Positions 26,649-35,723 of a stretch of DNA of 64,000 bases are shown here, piece after piece (position 1 is the stretch's first letter; the number at the start of each line of letters is the position of its first letter). Under the pieces are notes generated by a model. The model did no database searches and had not been told where the DNA came from. It worked only from the letters and a program-made list of their open reading frames with translations. A program made the position numbers and the translations under genes. Source of the stretch: a bacterium (GTDB lineage: Bacteria > Hinthialibacterota > Hinthialibacteria > OLB16); contig JAJVIK010000015.1 in assembly GCA_022072055.1 (NCBI GenBank), forward strand, positions 86,111-150,110, read 5' to 3'.

Positions 26649-29000
26649 TCACTCCTTATGGGCCAGGTGGAATTCCGGATCTCCCCATGCCTCGTCTCCC
26701 ATTCGGTCCTTCGGATCGATGGGAATGGACCCCTCGTCGATCACTTGTTCAATCCCGTTGATCGCCTGGAACCGACACTCTTTGGGCGTGAAGGTCAATA
26801 CCAGCGCGATGGTGGTTTCATCATTGCCCGCGATGAGGTCCGGATCGTCCCTGGAAAGGCTCCCCTCATCCAGCTCGCCTCCCGACCCCGCGATGAAATA
26901 CTGGATTCCGTTTTTCGGTCGCAATCTCTGATACACATGGCAGTGGCCCGCGAGCACAATGTCCACACCGCCATCAACCAGGATCGGCTCGAGCGCCTCG
27001 CGCAGCTTGGCGTCCGGCTCCGGGTGCTCCTTGGAACGTCCGTATATCGGGTAATGCAACCCCACTACCTTCCAGGCGGCGGAGCTCTGCCCCAATTCCT
27101 TTCGCAGCCATTCAAGCTGCTTCTCATCTCCGGGAAGCGTGTTGGAATCCAAGACAAACCCTTGCACCAGATTGTCCCCGAAGACGCGGGAGTAGTATCG
27201 CCGCCCGTTCATGTTGAAGAACGGGTGATTGATCTGAAACCCGGCGAACCCCCCATCCACGTCGTGGTTTCCGAGCACCGCGAAGAAGGGGACCCCGTTC
27301 TTGATCAGGGCGTTGTAGGGCTGCGAAATGTGGTCATCAAAGAACCTCGGGTCCCCATCGAAGGAGAGGTTATCCCCCAAGAGAAGGACACCGTTCAGGG
27401 TCAGCGCCGCGTCCACATGATTCAAGGCGGAGCCAAGCTGAATCTGGCGAGGGTCGCCGGATCGGGTGTCCCCCATCGCGGCGAGGTGCACCGTGCGGGC
27501 GTCATCGGGCGCGGGGGAACAGATCAACATGCGCCATTCATAGGGTCCGGGCTTCTCCTCGTAGGGGGTCCCAGTCGCTTCGATGGCTTGTTTGACCCAG
27601 CCGTAATCCTTTTCCCGCGCCAGAAAAACATGATGTTCGGCGCTTGTACGGAGTTCATGGATTTCCATCTCAAGAGGTTCGGGCAGATGAAAGAAGGGAT
27701 ACGGGTCGGAATGCGTGGTGACCCACTCCACATTCCCGCCGCTGTAGAACGAAAGGCCGTGACGCCTTCCGGTGACTACCACCAGTTCATAGCGCGCGTT
27801 GGGGAGCTCCCTCCGGATCGCCTCCCAAAAGGCGCGCGTGTCCCTCTCGGTGGGCATGTGGGCGACAAACGCCTTGATCGCAAGCAGCGCCAGGCACCAA
27901 GTCGCGAAAATTGCGACAGGTTTCGGTGGGATGGAGTCCGAGAACCAAGCGGGCCTCCACGCGATCCAACAACGAGCGCAGAGGATTGCGAGGGCAGGGA
28001 AGACCGGCAGGAGATAGAGGATCAGACGGGACCGGGCGGCGCAAAAAATCAGAACCGGGACAATAATCCAAAGCCCCAGGAACAACCCGGGCCGCTGTCC
28101 TGAGGCGAACAATCGGCTCCGCCAAGTCCTTCCCGGCGACCGAAGCGATCCCAGCTGGGAATAGCAGCTGAGGGACCACGGCAAGGTTCCCACCAGGAGG
28201 ACCGGGAGATAGATCACAATGGGCTTATAGAACTCAGGGTTCCGGTCGTACTTGTCGGTGAAGAGACGTCCGATGACCTGATTGTCCCAAGCGTAGGCCA
28301 GCGCGCCGGGGACAAACTCATAAATCATCACGTACCAGCTGCCTCCAATCAGCGCGGCGATAAGAACCAGAACCGGGAAGTCCCACCGGAGGAGGAACTT
28401 CCCAACCTGCTTGGTGAAAATCAGATAGAGCGCGAGGGGAGGCAGAAAAACCAGAATTGCGGGTCCCTTGGCCAGGACCCCCACGCCGAGGGAAACAGCA
28501 AACCCCAGGCGATAGAGATGCCGCGAAAGCGAGTCCTCGGCGGCCAACGACTTCCAAAAGCAGAAGGCCACGGCGGTCACCCAAAAGGCGAGCGGAGTGT
28601 CGGGTGTGACAATGTTGGCCGAGAAGAAGGGCAGGATCATTGTGGCGTACACAAGCGACGCGAGAACCCCGGAGCGCTTGTCCCACATCGAGGCGGCGAG
28701 CAGTCCGGTGAGCAGCGCGGCGAGGGAGAACCACAGGGCGTGCGCGAGGCGCGCCCCCCATTCATTGAAACCGAAGAGAAGCATCCCCAGCCCGGAGCCC
28801 CAATACATGAGCGGCGGCTTCTCGAGGAAGGGGCGCAGATTGACCTGGGGAACCACCCAATCCCCGGTCTCGACCATGTTGCGCGCCGCGCCGATATAGA
28901 AGCCCTCATCCGGCTCCCAGATCCCGCGCGTGCCTTGGAAAGAGAAGGCCAGGAAAAGGATCAGCGCGGCGAGACCGAACACCAGGCGCGACTGGCTCAC
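26649..29000 (-). CDS. ArnT-like glycosyltransferase fused to calcineurin-like phosphoesterase
   Basis: A 783-residue fusion. Residues 1-390 form a multi-span GT39/ArnT-like transferase with the typical first periplasmic loop GIWEPDEGFYIGAARNM (acidic pair) and LRPFLEKPPLMYW. After a linker, residues 500-760 form a metallophosphoesterase: MGDTRSGD, LLGDNLSFDG, LGNHDVDGG, GLHYPIYG and AGHCHVYQR supply the five metal-binding motifs. Membrane topology would put the phosphoesterase in the periplasm next to the transferase site. A plausible role is removing a phosphate from the lipid-linked product (inferred). The downstream esterase is coupled, suggesting envelope-glycan modification. Confidence 0.8.
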   Translation of the reverse strand: MSQSRLVFGLAALILFLAFSFQGTRGIWEPDEGFYIGAARNMVETGDWVVPQVNLRPFLEKPPLMYWGSGLGMLLFGFNEWGARLAHALWFSLAALLTGLLAASMWDKRSGVLASLVYATMILPFFSANIVTPDTPLAFWVTAVAFCFWKSLAAEDSLSRHLYRLGFAVSLGVGVLAKGPAILVFLPPLALYLIFTKQVGKFLLRWDFPVLVLIAALIGGSWYVMIYEFVPGALAYAWDNQVIGRLFTDKYDRNPEFYKPIVIYLPVLLVGTLPWSLSCYSQLGSLRSPGRTWRSRLFASGQRPGLFLGLWIIVPVLIFCAARSRLILYLLPVFPALAILCARCWIAWRPAWFSDSIPPKPVAIFATWCLALLAIKAFVAHMPTERDTRAFWEAIRRELPNARYELVVVTGRRHGLSFYSGGNVEWVTTHSDPYPFFHLPEPLEMEIHELRTSAEHHVFLAREKDYGWVKQAIEATGTPYEEKPGPYEWRMLICSPAPDDARTVHLAAMGDTRSGDPRQIQLGSALNHVDAALTLNGVLLLGDNLSFDGDPRFFDDHISQPYNALIKNGVPFFAVLGNHDVDGGFAGFQINHPFFNMNGRRYYSRVFGDNLVQGFVLDSNTLPGDEKQLEWLRKELGQSSAAWKVVGLHYPIYGRSKEHPEPDAKLREALEPILVDGGVDIVLAGHCHVYQRLRPKNGIQYFIAGSGGELDEGSLSRDDPDLIAGNDETTIALVLTFTPKECRFQAINGIEQVIDEGSIPIDPKDRMGDEAWGDPEFHLAHKE

Positions 29001-29234
29001 TGGACCGTGCTCAACAGTCGTGGGGGTTCAAGGTTCACAGGGGTTAGGATACGTGGGGAAGAAAGGGGGCGTCAACCAAGGGGCGTGTGTCCTCTCCAAT
29101 CCCGCGTTTCGGCCCCATTTGGGAACAGACTGCTGAGGCCACCAACATGTTTTCAGACTGCATTTCGCCGGACAAAGGACGCGCCTCTACCAAGCAGGCC
29201 TGGAATACCCGAATGCGCCGTAAGTCGCATCGCC

Positions 29235-29261
29235 GCATCATGATGCATTGACATCTTGACA
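29235..29261 (+). promoter_or_regulatory. Palindrome and TTGACATC repeat before the toxin-antitoxin pair
   Basis: A perfect 12-bp palindrome, GCATCATGATGC (29235-29246), is followed by two copies of TTGACATC eight bases apart (29248 and 29256), each holding a TTGACA -35-like hexamer. The antitoxin ATG is at 29294. This looks like a promoter overlapped by an antitoxin operator; a clear -10 box was not found. Confidence 0.45.
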
Positions 29262-29293
29262 TCATGGGTCCGCCGCGGCGAGAATTTGGGATC

Positions 29294-29527
29294 ATGAGAA
29301 CCACCTTGGTTATTGATGATGACCTTCTTTCAGCGGCGAGGAGCTTGGCGCGAACCAGGTCGGAAACGGTCGGGCGTGTGCTCTCCGACTTGGCGCGACG
29401 AGGTCTGGCCGCGACGCCTCGCGTGGAAAAAAGCGGTGGGCCAGGCGGGTTCCCGGTGTTCCGAGTCCCCCCGGATGCTCATCCCATCACGCTGGAGGAC
29501 GTGCGAAGGCTGGAGGATGAGATTTGA
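29294..29527 (+). CDS. Type II antitoxin, VapB-like
   Basis: A 77-residue protein starting MRTTLVIDDDLLSAARSLA, a ribbon-helix-helix style N-terminus: a strand, then a helix with RTRSETVGRVLSDLARRGL. The C-terminal half (VFRVPPDAHPITLEDV) is the extended toxin-binding tail. Antitoxins of this kind bind DNA upstream of their own genes. The stop overlaps the toxin's TTG start by four bases. An earlier in-frame start at 29264 lacks family support. Confidence 0.75.
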   Translation: MRTTLVIDDDLLSAARSLARTRSETVGRVLSDLARRGLAATPRVEKSGGPGGFPVFRVPPDAHPITLEDVRRLEDEI

Positions 29528-29976
29528 CCGTCGGCTTGCTGGATGTGAACGTGCTGGTGGCGTTGGCTTGGCCGTCTCACGTTCACCACCGAGAAGCACA
29601 CATTTGGTTTGATGAAAACCAAATGCATGGCTGGGCGACCTGTCCCTTGACCCAATGCGGTTTCGTGAGAATCTCTTCCAACCCTCGAATCATCCGTGAG
29701 GCAGTTTCACCGATTGAGGCACTGGTCCTCCTGAAGGAGATGACATCATTGGATCACCATGATTTCTGGCCTGACGACACACCCCTCCACGAGGAATCAT
29801 TCCCCACGGAGCTCCTCGTCGGTCACCGTCAGGTTACTGACGCCTATCTCCTTGGCTTGGCTATCCGCCACAAGGGTAAGTTGGTCACCCTTGATCAGTC
29901 GTTGTCGGGGCTGCTTCCCGCAAGCAGTCCTCATCGGGTTGCGCTGGAGGTTGTTTCCGTCAAGCCTGGTCGCTGA
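29524..29976 (+). CDS. PIN-domain ribonuclease toxin, VapC-like
   Basis: A 150-residue PIN-domain protein. The acidic catalytic residues are seen in LLDVNVLVALAW (first Asp), HHREAH region, TDAYLLGLAIRHKG (third acidic position) and LVTLDQSL (fourth). It begins with TTG at 29524, overlapping the antitoxin stop, so translation is coupled. VapC enzymes cleave tRNA or rRNA; the target here is unknown. All motifs are present, so the toxin is probably active when freed from its antitoxin. Confidence 0.85.
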   Translation: MTVGLLDVNVLVALAWPSHVHHREAHIWFDENQMHGWATCPLTQCGFVRISSNPRIIREAVSPIEALVLLKEMTSLDHHDFWPDDTPLHEESFPTELLVGHRQVTDAYLLGLAIRHKGKLVTLDQSLSGLLPASSPHRVALEVVSVKPGR

Positions 29977-30017
29977 GCAAGGGTTTGGATGACCCCCAAT
30001 AGTGGAGCAAACCCACC

Positions 30018-31085
30018 CTACAGCGCCTCGCAGACCAGATCCCCAACCTCGCTGGTGGAATACCCCATCTTGCCCGCCGCCATGCTCTTCATCTTGGGAG
30101 TGGTCGCTTTGATCGCCGCCACCACTCGGTCCCCGGCCTTCTTGAATCCCGAATTCTGCAGCAGCATCGCCAGCGCGCCAACCGCCGCGAGCGGGTTAAT
30201 GATGTTCATTCCCGTGTACTTGGGGGCGGAGCCGCCGATGGGCTCATACATGCTCACTCCGCCCTTGTCCGGGTTGATGTTGCCGCCCGCCGCGATGCCC
30301 ATCCCGCCCTGGATGATCGCTCCCAGGTCGGTGATGATGTCGCCGAACATGTTCGGCACCACGATCGTGTCGTAGAACTCCGGGTTCTTTACAAACCACA
30401 TGCAGCAGGCGTCCACATGGTTGTAGTCGCGCTTGATGTCGGGGTAGTCCTTTTCCCCGATCTCCTCGAAGGCGCGGAACCACAGGTCCCCGCAGAAGGT
30501 GAGCACATTGGTCTTGTGGACCAGGGTGAGCATCCCCTTGCCCTCGCCGGATTCCTTCTTCCGGCGGCAGAAATCAAAGGCGTAGCGCAGACAGCGCTCC
30601 GCCCCGAAGCGCGTCGCGATCATCTCTTGAGTGGCGACCTCCTGCTGGGTTCCCTTGCGGAGGATTCCCCCGTTGCCGCAATAGAGGTCCTCGGTGTTCT
30701 CGCGAACCACATCGAAGTTGATGTCCGCGGGTCCCTTGTCCTTAAGGGGCGTGTCCACTCCGGGATAAAGCACCACCGGCCGGAGGTTGATATACTGGTC
30801 GAGTGTGAACCGGAGACGAAGGAGCAGCCCCTTTTCCAAAATGCCGGGCTTGACATCCGGGTGCCCGATCGCCCCCAAGAGGATCGCGTTGTAAGCCCGC
30901 AGCTCGTCAATCTGGGCGTCATTGATGATCTCTCCGCCCTTGAGATAACGATCCCCGCCGTAATCGAACTCGCGGGTGGAATACTCGATCTTCTCGAGCT
31001 GGGCCACCTTCTTGAGAACCTTGAGCGCCTCGCGCACCACCTCGGGACCGGTGCCGTCACCGGGAAGAACCGCTAGCTTGAACAT
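30018..31085 (-). CDS. leuB: 3-isopropylmalate dehydrogenase
   Basis: A 355-residue NAD-dependent oxidative decarboxylase of leucine synthesis. It starts [16 protein letters not shown] and carries the substrate arginines in [15 protein letters not shown] and VRENTEDLY, the catalytic lysine and aspartate region [18 protein letters not shown], and the metal-binding [11 protein letters not shown], ending with HGSAP-like [15 protein letters not shown] lies seven bases before the start. Isocitrate or homoisocitrate dehydrogenases share the fold; the substrate loop favours the isopropylmalate group but is not decisive. No leuA, leuC or leuD is adjacent. Confidence 0.85.
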   Translation of the reverse strand: MFKLAVLPGDGTGPEVVREALKVLKKVAQLEKIEYSTREFDYGGDRYLKGGEIINDAQIDELRAYNAILLGAIGHPDVKPGILEKGLLLRLRFTLDQYINLRPVVLYPGVDTPLKDKGPADINFDVVRENTEDLYCGNGGILRKGTQQEVATQEMIATRFGAERCLRYAFDFCRRKKESGEGKGMLTLVHKTNVLTFCGDLWFRAFEEIGEKDYPDIKRDYNHVDACCMWFVKNPEFYDTIVVPNMFGDIITDLGAIIQGGMGIAAGGNINPDKGGVSMYEPIGGSAPKYTGMNIINPLAAVGALAMLLQNSGFKKAGDRVVAAIKATTPKMKSMAAGKMGYSTSEVGDLVCEAL

Positions 31086-31214
31086 CGGAAATCCCTCCGG
31101 AAAAAAGGACAGTCTCAGGCCCGAATCCAGGGCGGAGGCCAGGGGGAAAACGTACCAAGAACCTGGTTCGAGTCAAGCGCGCCGACGGAACCGAAACCGG
31201 ATCTGTCGATTCAA

Positions 31215-31244
31215 TTGACTGCTCCTAGGGGGTGGTGGTATAAA
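31215..31244 (+). promoter_or_regulatory. Promoter giving an apparently leaderless antitoxin mRNA
   Basis: TTGACT at 31215-31220 and TATAAA at 31239-31244 are 18 bases apart. The antitoxin ATG is at 31251, six bases after the -10 box, just where transcription would begin. No Shine-Dalgarno sequence precedes it. Confidence 0.6.
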
Positions 31245-31250
31245 AGTGGT

Positions 31251-31481
31251 ATGAAAGTCAAGACTTCGATCACACTTTCCGAGGACCTACTCCTGGCGGT
31301 GGACAGCCGCGCGGGGCATCACCGGAGCCGCTCCGACTTCATTGAAACCGCGGTACGGGATCGGCTGGCGCGTCTGGAGTGGGAGGAGCGCGAGGAAAGG
31401 GACCTGGAGATTTTGAATCGCGAGGCCGAGCGTCTCAACCGCGAGGCTGAGGATGTGCTTGGGTATCAAGTGATCCCATGA
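31251..31481 (+). CDS. Type II antitoxin, ribbon-helix-helix (MazE/ParD-like)
   Basis: A 76-residue protein. The N-terminal half ([18 protein letters not shown], then [17 protein letters not shown]) is a ribbon-helix-helix DNA-binding fold; the charged helical tail ([19 protein letters not shown]) would wrap the toxin. Its stop overlaps the toxin start by ATGA. The preceding -10 box is too close for a leader, so translation of this gene probably starts on a 5'-terminal AUG. An upstream in-frame codon at 31215 lies inside the -35 box and is rejected. Confidence 0.8.
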   Translation: MKVKTSITLSEDLLLAVDSRAGHHRSRSDFIETAVRDRLARLEWEEREERDLEILNREAERLNREAEDVLGYQVIP

Positions 31482-31819
31482 AGCGCGGCGATCTCTATCG
31501 AGTGGAGCGGCCGAGCTCGAAGGACCCCAAGAAGCATCGCGCCTTTGTCGTTGTCAGCCGCCAGGTTCTGATCGACTCCAAGTTCTCAAGCGTGATCTGC
31601 GCCCCGGTTTACTCCGCGCGTCATGGGTTGTCCACTCAGGTCTCCGTCGGGGTCGGGGAGGGTTTGAAGCACGACAGCAGCATCCACTGTGATGAGTTGG
31701 TCAGCCTTCCCAAAGCGATTCTCACCAACTATATCGGAGCCCTGTCGCCGGGAAAAATCCATGAGTTGGACCGCGCCCTTTGTTTCGCGCTCGCTCTCGG
31801 CCCTGGATCCCGGATGTAG
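31478..31819 (+). CDS. MazF/PemK-family endoribonuclease toxin
   Basis: A 113-residue toxin with the family opening [13 protein letters not shown], then [20 protein letters not shown], the catalytic threonine/serine region LSTQVSVG and the end [18 protein letters not shown]. MazF enzymes cleave single-stranded mRNA at short motifs. Translation is coupled to the antitoxin. It ends three bases before the stop of the convergent nuclease gene. Confidence 0.9.
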   Translation: MKRGDLYRVERPSSKDPKKHRAFVVVSRQVLIDSKFSSVICAPVYSARHGLSTQVSVGVGEGLKHDSSIHCDELVSLPKAILTNYIGALSPGKIHELDRALCFALALGPGSRM

Positions 31820-31821
31820 GT

Positions 31822-32817
31822 CTACTGTTCCCGCGCGGGGGAATTGACCGGTCTCTCCGGGGCCTTCGGGCGCTCGGTCCGAGCGGGCCCGATCCAGCCC
31901 TCCGGGTGCTTGCGCGGGGCGAAGGACTTGCCGCCGTAGGGGATGAACCGGCGCTCCTGAATCACCGTGTTCCCGGTGACAATGAGACGGTCCACCGAAC
32001 CCGGGCGGTAACGGGTTGAGGAGCGGAAATCTCCGGGGCGTGCCTGGTAACCGGGAGCGGTGTCATTGACCGCTCCCCCCACATAAGGCTGGACTTGAGA
32101 GAGGTTATCTCGATACGGGCCAGCCAGGGGAGGTTCCGTTCCCGACATCGCGCCCGGGTCAAAACCGGGAGCGCCCAATGCTTGACCTGATGGACTGGGG
32201 GCGACATAGGAGGAAGCCGGGGCTTCCAGCGCCGGCAGCGGGCGAGCGTTACGGCGCTCGGCGAGCTCTTCCGGGGAAACCGAATACCGATTCTCCTCGG
32301 TCTTTGTCTCTCGTTTTGTGGAGGCAGTCCCTTCCAACTTTGGAGGCCCGGAGGTCCGATACTTCCAGGGCTCTTGGGGATTCTCTTGGGCCCAGAGACC
32401 AACATGGGCCGCGCGCGCCCCGGATTCCAACACCTTGAGGTCCTCGCTCTTGATGTAGGGCAGCAGCCACGCATACCCCTGTTCGAGGACCTCCTCGTTC
32501 AAGGCGTGCCCGTTGGGGAGGATGGCCCAGACGATTTCGGTCCCTTTGAGGTCGGTGGATTTGATTTCAATCGCCAGGGTGCCATCGCCGATGGCCTCTC
32601 GCGCGAACTTGCGCGCCTCCTCCGAATAGGGTTGTCCCAGCTCGGGTGCATCGATGCCGTAAAGCCGGACCTTCTTGGGGGCTTCCTCTCCGGTCACGAT
32701 CTCCAAGGTGTCCCCATCCACCACGGCGGAAACCCTCGCGGAAATCGTCTCCGAACACGCAAAGGTGGGAGGGAGCAGAACATACAGAATGAAGGCAACG
32801 ATCCGTTTCATGGCCAT
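31822..32817 (-). CDS. Secreted thermonuclease-like (SNase) protein
   Basis: A 331-residue protein with a signal peptide (MKRIVAFILYVLLPPTFA, then C). Residues 28-150 are a staphylococcal-nuclease fold: VVDGDTLEI, KVRLYGIDAPELGQPYSEEARKF in part, and EEVLEQGYAWLLP. One of the paired arginines of the classical nuclease is visible in VRLYGIDAPE. The following 150 residues are low-complexity, proline- and arginine-rich, ending in KHPEGWIGPARTERPKAPERP, possibly cell-wall or DNA associated. ATGs at 32817 and 32811 are both possible. A lipoprotein anchor at the cysteine is conceivable. Confidence 0.75.
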   Translation of the reverse strand: MAMKRIVAFILYVLLPPTFACSETISARVSAVVDGDTLEIVTGEEAPKKVRLYGIDAPELGQPYSEEARKFAREAIGDGTLAIEIKSTDLKGTEIVWAILPNGHALNEEVLEQGYAWLLPYIKSEDLKVLESGARAAHVGLWAQENPQEPWKYRTSGPPKLEGTASTKRETKTEENRYSVSPEELAERRNARPLPALEAPASSYVAPSPSGQALGAPGFDPGAMSGTEPPLAGPYRDNLSQVQPYVGGAVNDTAPGYQARPGDFRSSTRYRPGSVDRLIVTGNTVIQERRFIPYGGKSFAPRKHPEGWIGPARTERPKAPERPVNSPAREQ

Positions 32818-33051
32818 GCTGTCCCGACATCCGCTGAAGGGTAATTCTCTTTTCAACCTTTCCACCATTATATCGAGAGACAGCGCGGATGGCCACGAAA
32901 AAAGGGGGGGGCCGGGGGAACCCCCGCGTGACGGAGCCGAGAGGTGAGACCGAACTGATCCGTCCACGGAAACCCTCTCGTCCCGTGGTCCCCTAAGACC
33001 GGCCACAACCGAGCGTGGCCCACCAAGGCGCCACACGATAGAGTTAACCTC

Positions 33052-34221
33052 TCAAAAGGGGACCCACATGAATGGTTCAATCCCGTGGATGGCTTCCCTC
33101 CCAAAACTCTTGAGAATCGCATCCACAATCCGCTTCGCCGCGTGGCCGTCCCCATAGGGATTGATCTTTCGGCTCATTCCCGAGTAAGCGGCTTTGTCCT
33201 CAAGCAGTCGCGCGGCCTCGCCCACAATTCGCTCTCGGTCCGTCCCCACCAAGAGCACCGTGCCCGCCTCCACCGCCTCCGGGCGCTCGGTGATCTCCCG
33301 CAACACCAGCACCGGCTTCCCAAGCGAAGGGGCTTCCTCCTGAATCCCACCGCTATCGGTGAGGATCAGATCCGCGCGCTCCATCAGCGCCACGAACGGG
33401 GCGTACGGCAACGGTTCGATCAGGCTGAAATTGGGGAGGTTCGACAGGTGACGCCGGACCGGGTCTTGCACATTCGGGTTGAGATGCACCGGGTACACAA
33501 AACGGACCTTGGGGAACCGCGCGGACAGGTCACGTAGCGCCAGACAAATCGACTCAAACCCCTCCCCGAATGACTCGCGACGATGCGCGGTGATCAACAC
33601 CATCCGCTCCTCGCCACACTCCAAACCCGCCGAGATTCCGTCAACCCCTTTCGCGTGAATCCGCTCGCGCATCCACAGCAGGGCATCGATGGCCGTGTTG
33701 CCCACCACAAAGATGGTCTCATCGGGGATCGCGTCCGCGAGCAGGTTGGCGCGCGAGGTGGCCGTGGGCGCGAAGTGAAGGTCCGCGATCCGGCTGGTGA
33801 GCTGACGGTTGAGCTCTTCGGGGTAAGGCGCGGCCTTGTCGCGGGTCCGCAAACCGGCCTCCACATGCCCGACCTTCACCCGCGCGTAAAAGGCCGCCAG
33901 CGAAACCGCGAACGTGGTGGTTGTGTCCCCATGCACCAAAACCAGGTCGGGGCTAAGGTCCCGGAGAACTTCGCGCATGTGGGTGAGGACTCGCGCGGTC
34001 AGGTCAAAGAGATCCTGCCCGGCGCGCATCAGGTCGAGATCACGGTCCGGAACGATCTCGAAGGCGGACAGAACCTGGTCGAGCATCTCCCGATGCTGCG
34101 CGGTGACACAAACCAGGGACTCGATCCCGGAAGCCTCCGAGAGACATCTCACCACCGGGGCCATCTTGATGGCCTCCGGACGGGTTCCAAAAACCGACAA
34201 GACCCGGATGGATCGGCTCAT
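33052..34221 (-). CDS. wecB: UDP-N-acetylglucosamine 2-epimerase (non-hydrolysing)
   Basis: A 389-residue GT-B-fold epimerase converting UDP-GlcNAc to UDP-ManNAc for surface polysaccharide. It begins [21 protein letters not shown], with [38 protein letters not shown], the nucleotide-binding [11 protein letters not shown] and [22 protein letters not shown] in order. The start at 34221 (MSRSIR) has AGGTGA eight bases upstream; a GTG three codons earlier is possible. The lipid-kinase fusion is upstream on the same strand with 22 bases between, so they may share a message linked to lipid-carried glycans. Confidence 0.9.
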   Translation of the reverse strand: MSRSIRVLSVFGTRPEAIKMAPVVRCLSEASGIESLVCVTAQHREMLDQVLSAFEIVPDRDLDLMRAGQDLFDLTARVLTHMREVLRDLSPDLVLVHGDTTTTFAVSLAAFYARVKVGHVEAGLRTRDKAAPYPEELNRQLTSRIADLHFAPTATSRANLLADAIPDETIFVVGNTAIDALLWMRERIHAKGVDGISAGLECGEERMVLITAHRRESFGEGFESICLALRDLSARFPKVRFVYPVHLNPNVQDPVRRHLSNLPNFSLIEPLPYAPFVALMERADLILTDSGGIQEEAPSLGKPVLVLREITERPEAVEAGTVLLVGTDRERIVGEAARLLEDKAAYSGMSRKINPYGDGHAAKRIVDAILKSFGREAIHGIEPFMWVPF

Positions 34222-34243
34222 GGGGATCACCTGCGGGCGCCCC

Positions 34244-35569
34244 TTACGGGATCGGCCAGACCGGCGGCTGAGTGAAGAAGGCGATCCAAAGCCCGATCCC
34301 CCCCCCGATGGCCGTGTTCGTGAAATTCAGAATCTCGTTCTTCCAGGTGAAATCCACTTTAACCATCGCGCCCAGAAAAGACTCCACGCCGGAGCCGACA
34401 AAGGCCGCCAGGACCACGATCGGGATCGCGGAGGCCGGATAAGTTCCCAACAGCCATCCAAAGAGGGCGAAGAGAATCGCGCCGAGGAGACCGCCGAGCG
34501 TGCCCTCCATCGAAATCGCCCCTTCGGTTCCAATCGGCACCACCTCCCCGGTGGTGGGGAGCACCGGGTGCCGCCCGTAAACCTGTCCGAGCTCGCTGGA
34601 AAGGGTGTCGAACAGAGCCGTGGCCAGACTGGCGGCCACCGCGATCTTCATCCACAGCGGAAAAGGCGTGGCGGTCACCAGGAACGCGAACACCGCGGGC
34701 ACCCCGCAGTTGGCGACCACATGCCGCGCGCTGCGCCGCCCCTCATCCTCCTGCGCCACTCCGCGCCAAACCTTGCGCTGGTACCCATGTTTGGTGGCGA
34801 GAGTTCCCAACACGAAGAAACAGATCAGGAGCAGATACGAGTCCCAATCGCCGAACACCCACACAATCGGGCCGATGACCACTCCGGCCCAGGTCGCGCT
34901 GCCATGCACCAGGCGGAAGCTGGTGAGAACAATCGCCAGCGCCCCGTTCGCCAAGGTCGCGACAAAGGTGAACCAGCCGTTCAGTCGAACCAGGTTGTCG
35001 ATCTCGATCACCGAGGTGGCCCAAAGCACTCCGGCGGCGGCGAAAGGCACGGTCAGATTATCGTTGATCGGAAGCGGGAGCGACTCGATCCAGGCCGCGA
35101 ACAAGGCCGCGATGATCGAGGCGATGGCCCATAGCTCCCAATTCTCGCGCAGGCCCGGATCCACGCCCATCATGGCGACGAAGCAAGTCCAGCCGCCGAA
35201 GACAAAGCAGGCCAAAGTCCCCTGGCTGGTTTTCTTCGGATTCCAGCGCAAGGGCATGGGGTGCCCCAGCCGCCCGATGAGGGTCGCCATCCCATCCCCA
35301 AAACTCAAAATCGCCCAGGCCCCGGCGACCACCGCGAGATCATGCGGAAACAGAACCACCAGAGCGGTCACCGCGATGGGATAGAAGACCACTCCGCGAC
35401 GGTCCCCGGTGACCCCACGCATGATCGAGGGAAACAGCAGCGGTAGGACGAACAGATTGAAGAGGATTCCGAAGAGGCACATGCACAGCAGGGCCCAATA
35501 AGGCAGGAAGCGCAGCAGGATGATGAGCAGCCCCGCCGCCATGTGGACACCTTTTCTTTTCCACTCCAT
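34244..35569 (-). CDS. Prenol kinase-like / DUF92 fusion membrane protein
   Basis: A 441-residue membrane protein in two halves. The N-half ([20 protein letters not shown]..., [29 protein letters not shown]) matches the CTP-dependent dolichol/phytol kinase group. The C-half ([15 protein letters not shown] preceded by [21 protein letters not shown]) is a DUF92 domain. In plants the separate proteins VTE5 and VTE6 (DUF92) phosphorylate phytol and then phytyl phosphate; a fusion would do both steps. This function is inferred from family knowledge. The ATG at 35569 begins the kinase homology. It precedes wecB, so a polyprenol for glycan synthesis could be the substrate. Confidence 0.7.
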   Translation of the reverse strand: MEWKRKGVHMAAGLLIILLRFLPYWALLCMCLFGILFNLFVLPLLFPSIMRGVTGDRRGVVFYPIAVTALVVLFPHDLAVVAGAWAILSFGDGMATLIGRLGHPMPLRWNPKKTSQGTLACFVFGGWTCFVAMMGVDPGLRENWELWAIASIIAALFAAWIESLPLPINDNLTVPFAAAGVLWATSVIEIDNLVRLNGWFTFVATLANGALAIVLTSFRLVHGSATWAGVVIGPIVWVFGDWDSYLLLICFFVLGTLATKHGYQRKVWRGVAQEDEGRRSARHVVANCGVPAVFAFLVTATPFPLWMKIAVAASLATALFDTLSSELGQVYGRHPVLPTTGEVVPIGTEGAISMEGTLGGLLGAILFALFGWLLGTYPASAIPIVVLAAFVGSGVESFLGAMVKVDFTWKNEILNFTNTAIGGGIGLWIAFFTQPPVWPIP

Positions 35570-35723
35570 TCCGGCCGGAAGAATCCTTTCAAGGGTCGCT
35601 GGAAGTGCAATCCGAACCCGACTCGGGAACCGGGATGGAGCTATCGCGGCCACCTTCGGCGCCCGCGCGTGAAGAATTGCACCGGGGCGCCCAAGCTCCT
35701 GGCGAGTGGGGGATTATGAACGG

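Noticed and set aside
33914..35134. Plus-strand 406-codon frame opposite wecB and the kinase fusion
   Set aside because: Arginine-rich antisense without a start context or family match.
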